From positions 1-7,228 of the forward strand of contig JAAXIE010000313.1 in NCBI GenBank assembly GCA_012270525.1: a stretch of 7,228 bases of DNA, in the 5' to 3' direction. The notes beneath the pieces were generated by a model. It worked only from the letters and a program-made list of their open reading frames with translations. It did not search any database and was not told the origin of the DNA. The translations under genes were made by a program, and so were the position numbers. Below, piece by piece: positions 3,880-7,228 of the stretch (the first letter of the stretch is position 1; each line of letters starts with the position of its first letter). This DNA comes from Dehalococcoidia bacterium (GTDB taxonomy: Bacteria > Chloroflexota > Dehalococcoidia > UBA3495 > JAAXIE01).

Positions 3880-6075
3880 ATGGTGCTTCGCTTACACAAC
3901 ACTATGACGCGTCGGGCGGAGGAGGTGCAGACCCTAGAACCGGGCATCGCCAGGATGTACACCTGTGGCCCCACGGTCTACCGCTATGCTCACATAGGCA
4001 ACCTCCGAAGCTATCTTATGGCCGACTGGATACGCCGTGCCCTGATTCACGGGGGCTACGAGGTGATGCACGTCAAGAACATCACCGACGTGGGTCACAT
4101 GAGACAGGAGATGCTGGAAGAGGGAGGCGACCGGGTGATTCTGGCCGCCTTGGAAGAGGGAAAGACCCCCCAGGAGATCGCCCAGTTCTATGCGAAGGCC
4201 TTCCACGACGACGAGGCCAAGCTGAACATCCTTCCCGCCCACGTCTATCCTTGGGCCACCGAGCATGTGTCCGAGATGGTGGAGTTGGTGGAGCAGTTGA
4301 TGGACAAAGGCTTCGCTTATCTTGTCGGAGGCAACATCTACTTCGATGTTGCCAAGTTCGAGGCCTACGGGGCCCTTTCCGGTAACCAGCAGGCAGGCCT
4401 CATGGAAGGAGTCCGCAGCGAAGCCGACCCACTAAAGCGCGACCCTCGCGACTTCACCCTCTGGAAGCTGGCCGAACCGGGGCGCGAGATGAAGTGGAAC
4501 AGTCCTTGGGGAGAGGGCTTCCCAGGATGGCACATCGAGTGCTCAGCCATGTCCACCAAGTACATGGGTCAGCAACTGGACATCCATACGGGTGGCGTCG
4601 ACAACATCTTCCCCCACCACGAGGACGAAATAGCCCAAAGCGAGGCCGCCTTTGGCGTTCCCTATGTCCGTTACTGGGTCCATGGCCAGCACCTTCTGGC
4701 CGACGGCGTAAAGATGGCGAAGTCTTCCGGCAACGTGTTCATTCTCGATGACCTTGTTGCCCGCGGGTTCGATCCTTTGGCCTTTCGGTATCTGTGCCTG
4801 ACGGTGCGATATCGCAACCGCATGAATTTCACCTTCTCCACCCTCAAGGCGGCCCAGCGGGCCCTCACCGGCTTGCAGTCCCGTATGGCAGTCTGGAAGC
4901 AGTCGCCTGCTCCAGGCGAGATGCCAGCCGAGGCCGAGGAGTGGCGGAACAGGTTTTGGGGGTGCGTAGAGAACGACCTGGATCTTCCCAGTGCCTTGGC
5001 CAACGTGTGGAACATGGCTCATTCGCCCCTGCCCGACGCGGCAAAGGCAGTTCTACTGGCAGAGTTCGACCAACTCTTGGGCTTGGACCTGGACGAGGCG
5101 CCCGCCACTGACGACGTTCCGGCACAGGTGGGGACGCATGTGGAGCAGCGAAGAGGGTTCCGCACCAGCGGTTCCTATGATGAAGCCGATGCCATGCGCG
5201 AGCACATCGATGCCCACGGCTACGTGGTGGAAGACCAGATCGATGGTGCCTCGGTGCGCCCCAAGACGCCGCTGGAGCGCATGGCAGGCCAGTTTGCCAC
5301 CGTGTCCTCTCCCAAGGAAGTGGTCTCCTACCTGGACGAGCCCGCCACGCTGGATTTCTCCATGGTATCCGTGGTCTCCGATTACATGGAGGATGTGCAG
5401 CGGGTCACCCGAAGCGCCCTGCAATGGGCCCAAGGTCACGACGCAGAACTGGTCGTGGTGGACAACGGTTCCACCGATGGGACCGCCGAGTGGCTGGAGG
5501 AGTTGCGGGCCAGCGATTCCAGGGTCAACGTGGTCCACGCCGACCACGTGCTGGGGGAAGGCGCAGCCAAGAACATAGGGCTGATGCAGTGTCGTGGGCG
5601 CACGGTGGTGTTCCTTGATCCCTCGGTGGAAGTCACCGGCGATATCCTGACGCCAATCGACCGCTGGCTGGACGAGGAGCGCGTCTCCATGATAGGGCCT
5701 TGGGGCGTTTGCACCGACGATATGCACCACTTCCATGACGAGGTTACTTCCGGCGAGGCGGACGCCATGCAGGCCTACTGCCAAGGCTTTCGTCGCTCAC
5801 TGGTCAACGACGTGGGACTGATGCGAGAGTGCTTCCGGTTCTACCGCAACCTTGACCTGGATTTCAGCTTTCAGATGAAGAATCTGGGGCACCGTATCTT
5901 CGCAGCCGACGACCTGCCAATAGTGCGGCACGAACACCGAGTTTGGGCCGCCCTGGATGAAGCCCAGCGGAACGAACTCAGCTTCAAGAACTTCAAGCGC
6001 TTCTTCAAGAGGTGGGGCGACAGGGGCGACCTGCTGGTAGCAAGTTCGCAGCACCAAGACTCTCCCCATAGCTGA
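3880..6075 (+). CDS. cysS: Cysteinyl-tRNA synthetase fused to a glycosyltransferase-like domain
   Basis: The synthetase activates cysteine with ATP and loads it onto tRNA-Cys in the cytosol. Residues 1-465 are a full CysRS: LRLHNTMTRR start, zinc ligands Cys29 (YTCGPTVY), Cys221 (GWHIECS), His246 and Glu250, HIGN at 38-41, and KMAKS at 278-282 in place of the common KMSKS. The C-terminal helical part ends in HGYVVEDQIDG. Instead of stopping near 465 the frame runs on without a break. After a linker, residues 490-720 look like a family-2 GT-A glycosyltransferase: LVVVDNGSTDGTAEW (524-538), GAAKNIGLMQCRGR (561-574), VVFLDPSVEVTG (576-587) and LDLDFSFQMKNLGHRI (658-673). The usual second Asp of the DXD site is missing, so activity is uncertain. 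ATG 3880 matches family N-termini; GTG 3877 is a possible start and overlaps the AGGGGGTG ribosome site. The total is 731 residues against about 460-490 normally. Confidence 0.9.
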   Translation: MVLRLHNTMTRRAEEVQTLEPGIARMYTCGPTVYRYAHIGNLRSYLMADWIRRALIHGGYEVMHVKNITDVGHMRQEMLEEGGDRVILAALEEGKTPQEIAQFYAKAFHDDEAKLNILPAHVYPWATEHVSEMVELVEQLMDKGFAYLVGGNIYFDVAKFEAYGALSGNQQAGLMEGVRSEADPLKRDPRDFTLWKLAEPGREMKWNSPWGEGFPGWHIECSAMSTKYMGQQLDIHTGGVDNIFPHHEDEIAQSEAAFGVPYVRYWVHGQHLLADGVKMAKSSGNVFILDDLVARGFDPLAFRYLCLTVRYRNRMNFTFSTLKAAQRALTGLQSRMAVWKQSPAPGEMPAEAEEWRNRFWGCVENDLDLPSALANVWNMAHSPLPDAAKAVLLAEFDQLLGLDLDEAPATDDVPAQVGTHVEQRRGFRTSGSYDEADAMREHIDAHGYVVEDQIDGASVRPKTPLERMAGQFATVSSPKEVVSYLDEPATLDFSMVSVVSDYMEDVQRVTRSALQWAQGHDAELVVVDNGSTDGTAEWLEELRASDSRVNVVHADHVLGEGAAKNIGLMQCRGRTVVFLDPSVEVTGDILTPIDRWLDEERVSMIGPWGVCTDDMHHFHDEVTSGEADAMQAYCQGFRRSLVNDVGLMRECFRFYRNLDLDFSFQMKNLGHRIFAADDLPIVRHEHRVWAALDEAQRNELSFKNFKRFFKRWGDRGDLLVASSQHQDSPHS

Positions 6076-6093
6076 ACCCTCTAGCGAGGTGGC

Positions 6094-7107
6094 ATGGCCC
6101 AAGCAGAAAAGGCACCGGCCGGGGACCTTGATGGCTCGGGTATTTTGAGTGATTCTCAGGCCCTGCAGGCATACTCCCAGATGGTCCTGGTCCGTACTTT
6201 CGATGAGCGCATCTGGGCACTGAACCGTCAGGGCAAGGTGCCCATCGCTGCTTCCTGCCAAGGCCATGAGGCGGCCCAGTTGGGTAGCTTTCTAGCGGCA
6301 CAACATGACGGGGACTACTTCCTCTTCCCTTACTACCGTGACCTAGCCATCAAGCTCACCTCGGGGATCAGCGTCGATCAAGCGATGCTTTCCTTCATGG
6401 GTAAAGAGGGCGATCCCTACAGCGGAGGTCGCCAGTTTCCCCTGCAGGGGGCCACTCCCCAAAACAGGATCATACAGACCTCGAACGTGGTCGCTGCCAA
6501 CCTGACCCAAGCTGTGGGGTACGCCTTGGGATGCAAGGCATTGGGCGAAGCCACCGTCGTGTTGGCCTACCTCGGCGATGGCGGGTCAAGCCAGGGAGAA
6601 TGCCACGAGGCAATGAACTTCGCCTCGGTGCACCGGCTTCCCGTGATATTCATCTGCGAGAACAACCAGTATGCCATTTCCGTCCCTGTCCGGCTGCAGA
6701 TGGCCGTCCCTGACCTGTTTCTCAGGGCCGAGAACTACGGGTTCCCGGGGCGCTTGGTGGACGGCTTGGACCTGTTCGAGTGCTACCAGGCTACCCGTGA
6801 TGCCATCGCCTACGCACGACAGAGGGGTCCCATCCTTCTGGAAATGAGCGTCGAACGCCTCATGCCCCATACCACGGATGACGACGACCGGCGTTACCGC
6901 TCACCAGAGGAGTTGGAGGAAGCCCGTACCCGGGACCCGAAGGCGACCCTGCGCAAGTACCTCCTGGAAACAGGACACCTGACCGAATCGGAGGACGAAC
7001 GGCTCCACGCAGAGGCCCGGGCACAGGTGGACCGCGCCACCGAGTCGGCGGAAGCTGCTCCCTTCCCCGACCCCTCGACCTTCTACAAACACCTTTACGC
7101 AGGCTAG
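6094..7107 (+). CDS. 2-oxoacid dehydrogenase E1 alpha subunit (pyruvate or branched-chain type)
   Basis: This is the alpha chain of the thiamine-diphosphate-dependent E1 that decarboxylates a 2-oxoacid and passes the acyl group to lipoyl-E2. The 337 residues are full family length. The ThDP/Mg motif runs from GDGGSSQGE (161-169) to ENN (189-191), with the expected 30-residue span. YRD (81-83) and the late HTTDDDDRRYR (259-269) with conserved His259 are present, followed by DPKATLRKYLLETGHL. The HTTDDD...YR pattern and DP-x4-R-x2-L helix resemble branched-chain and Gram-positive-type E1 alpha, so the substrate could be pyruvate or branched-chain oxoacids. ATG 6094 is preceded by GAGG (6086-6089). 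The gene starts 18 bases after cysS and is followed 8 bases later by the beta subunit, so it is almost certainly co-transcribed with them. Confidence 0.9.
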   Translation: MAQAEKAPAGDLDGSGILSDSQALQAYSQMVLVRTFDERIWALNRQGKVPIAASCQGHEAAQLGSFLAAQHDGDYFLFPYYRDLAIKLTSGISVDQAMLSFMGKEGDPYSGGRQFPLQGATPQNRIIQTSNVVAANLTQAVGYALGCKALGEATVVLAYLGDGGSSQGECHEAMNFASVHRLPVIFICENNQYAISVPVRLQMAVPDLFLRAENYGFPGRLVDGLDLFECYQATRDAIAYARQRGPILLEMSVERLMPHTTDDDDRRYRSPEELEEARTRDPKATLRKYLLETGHLTESEDERLHAEARAQVDRATESAEAAPFPDPSTFYKHLYAG

Positions 7108-7115
7108 AGTAAAGG

Positions 7116-7228
7116 ATGGCAGTCAAGAGCGTCATCGAGGCGGTCCGTGAGGCGATGCATGAGGAGCTAGTGCGCGACTCCAGGGTGCTGGTCATGGGTG
7201 AGGACATAGGGCAGCGCGGAGGCGTGTT
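7116..7228 (+). CDS. 2-oxoacid dehydrogenase E1 beta subunit (5' end only)
   Basis: The first 37 residues are visible: a helical N-terminus (MAVKSVIEAVREAMHEEL), then RVLVMGEDIGQRGGV, the family's characteristic early GED-I/V-G motif, whose Glu takes part in the ThDP site. ATG 7116 follows the alpha stop by 8 bases, with AAAGG directly before it as a weak ribosome site. Translational coupling to the alpha subunit is likely, since the two form an alpha2-beta2 complex. The rest is beyond the window edge. Confidence 0.9.
   Translation, partial: MAVKSVIEAVREAMHEELVRDSRVLVMGEDIGQRGGV

Noticed and set aside
5053..5784. Minus-strand frame of 243 residues over the cysS fusion
   Set aside because: It lacks recognisable motifs and is opposite the continuous CysRS-glycosyltransferase frame. 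It is a GC-driven shadow.

Overview
The window reads as a stretch of a GC-rich bacterial chromosome. It has housekeeping gene types, a complete RNase P RNA gene and short intergenic gaps. The mix suggests Chloroflexota, possibly a Dehalococcoidia or SAR202-like lineage: an MDR dehydrogenase, a coiled-coil zinc-ribbon protein beside rnpB, 2-oxoacid dehydrogenase E1 genes, and a small membrane protein with an EGR-repeat tail. That assignment is an impression from protein character and not a database result. No phage, transposase, tRNA or CRISPR array was seen.

Left part (1-1410, + strand). After about 150 bases with no recognisable gene comes a glyoxalase/VOC-fold protein with a strong ribosome binding site. 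Its frame is broken by an apparent one-base loss in an A run near 425-427. Next is a locus for a small membrane protein with a highly charged tail of EGR repeats. Its likely N-terminal half (684-826) is one base out of frame with the rest (827-1165). The tail is duplicated at 1199-1402, in the same frame and separated by a single TGA. The two copies differ mostly at synonymous sites, so both probably were or are translated.

Middle part (1417-3763, - strand). A strong sigma-70-type promoter (3734-3763) drives a 233-residue coiled-coil and C4 zinc-ribbon protein. Next is an RNase P RNA gene with its own promoter, a 14-position P1 helix and an unusually long P19-like hairpin. About 60 bases further on is a zinc-dependent MDR-family dehydrogenase that lacks the structural-zinc lobe. 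No intrinsic terminator is visible between rnpB and the dehydrogenase.

Right part (3820-7228, + strand). A divergent control region leads into cysS. This encodes a complete cysteinyl-tRNA synthetase (about residues 1-465) continuous in frame with a family-2-like glycosyltransferase domain (about 490-720). Eighteen bases later comes a thiamine-diphosphate E1 alpha subunit of a pyruvate or branched-chain 2-oxoacid dehydrogenase, and 8 bases after that the start of its E1 beta partner, cut by the window edge. The spacing suggests one operon joining aminoacyl-tRNA synthesis with central carbon oxidation.

The most interesting points are the CysRS-glycosyltransferase fusion, the duplicated EGR-repeat locus with its single in-frame TGA, and the enlarged RNase P RNA.
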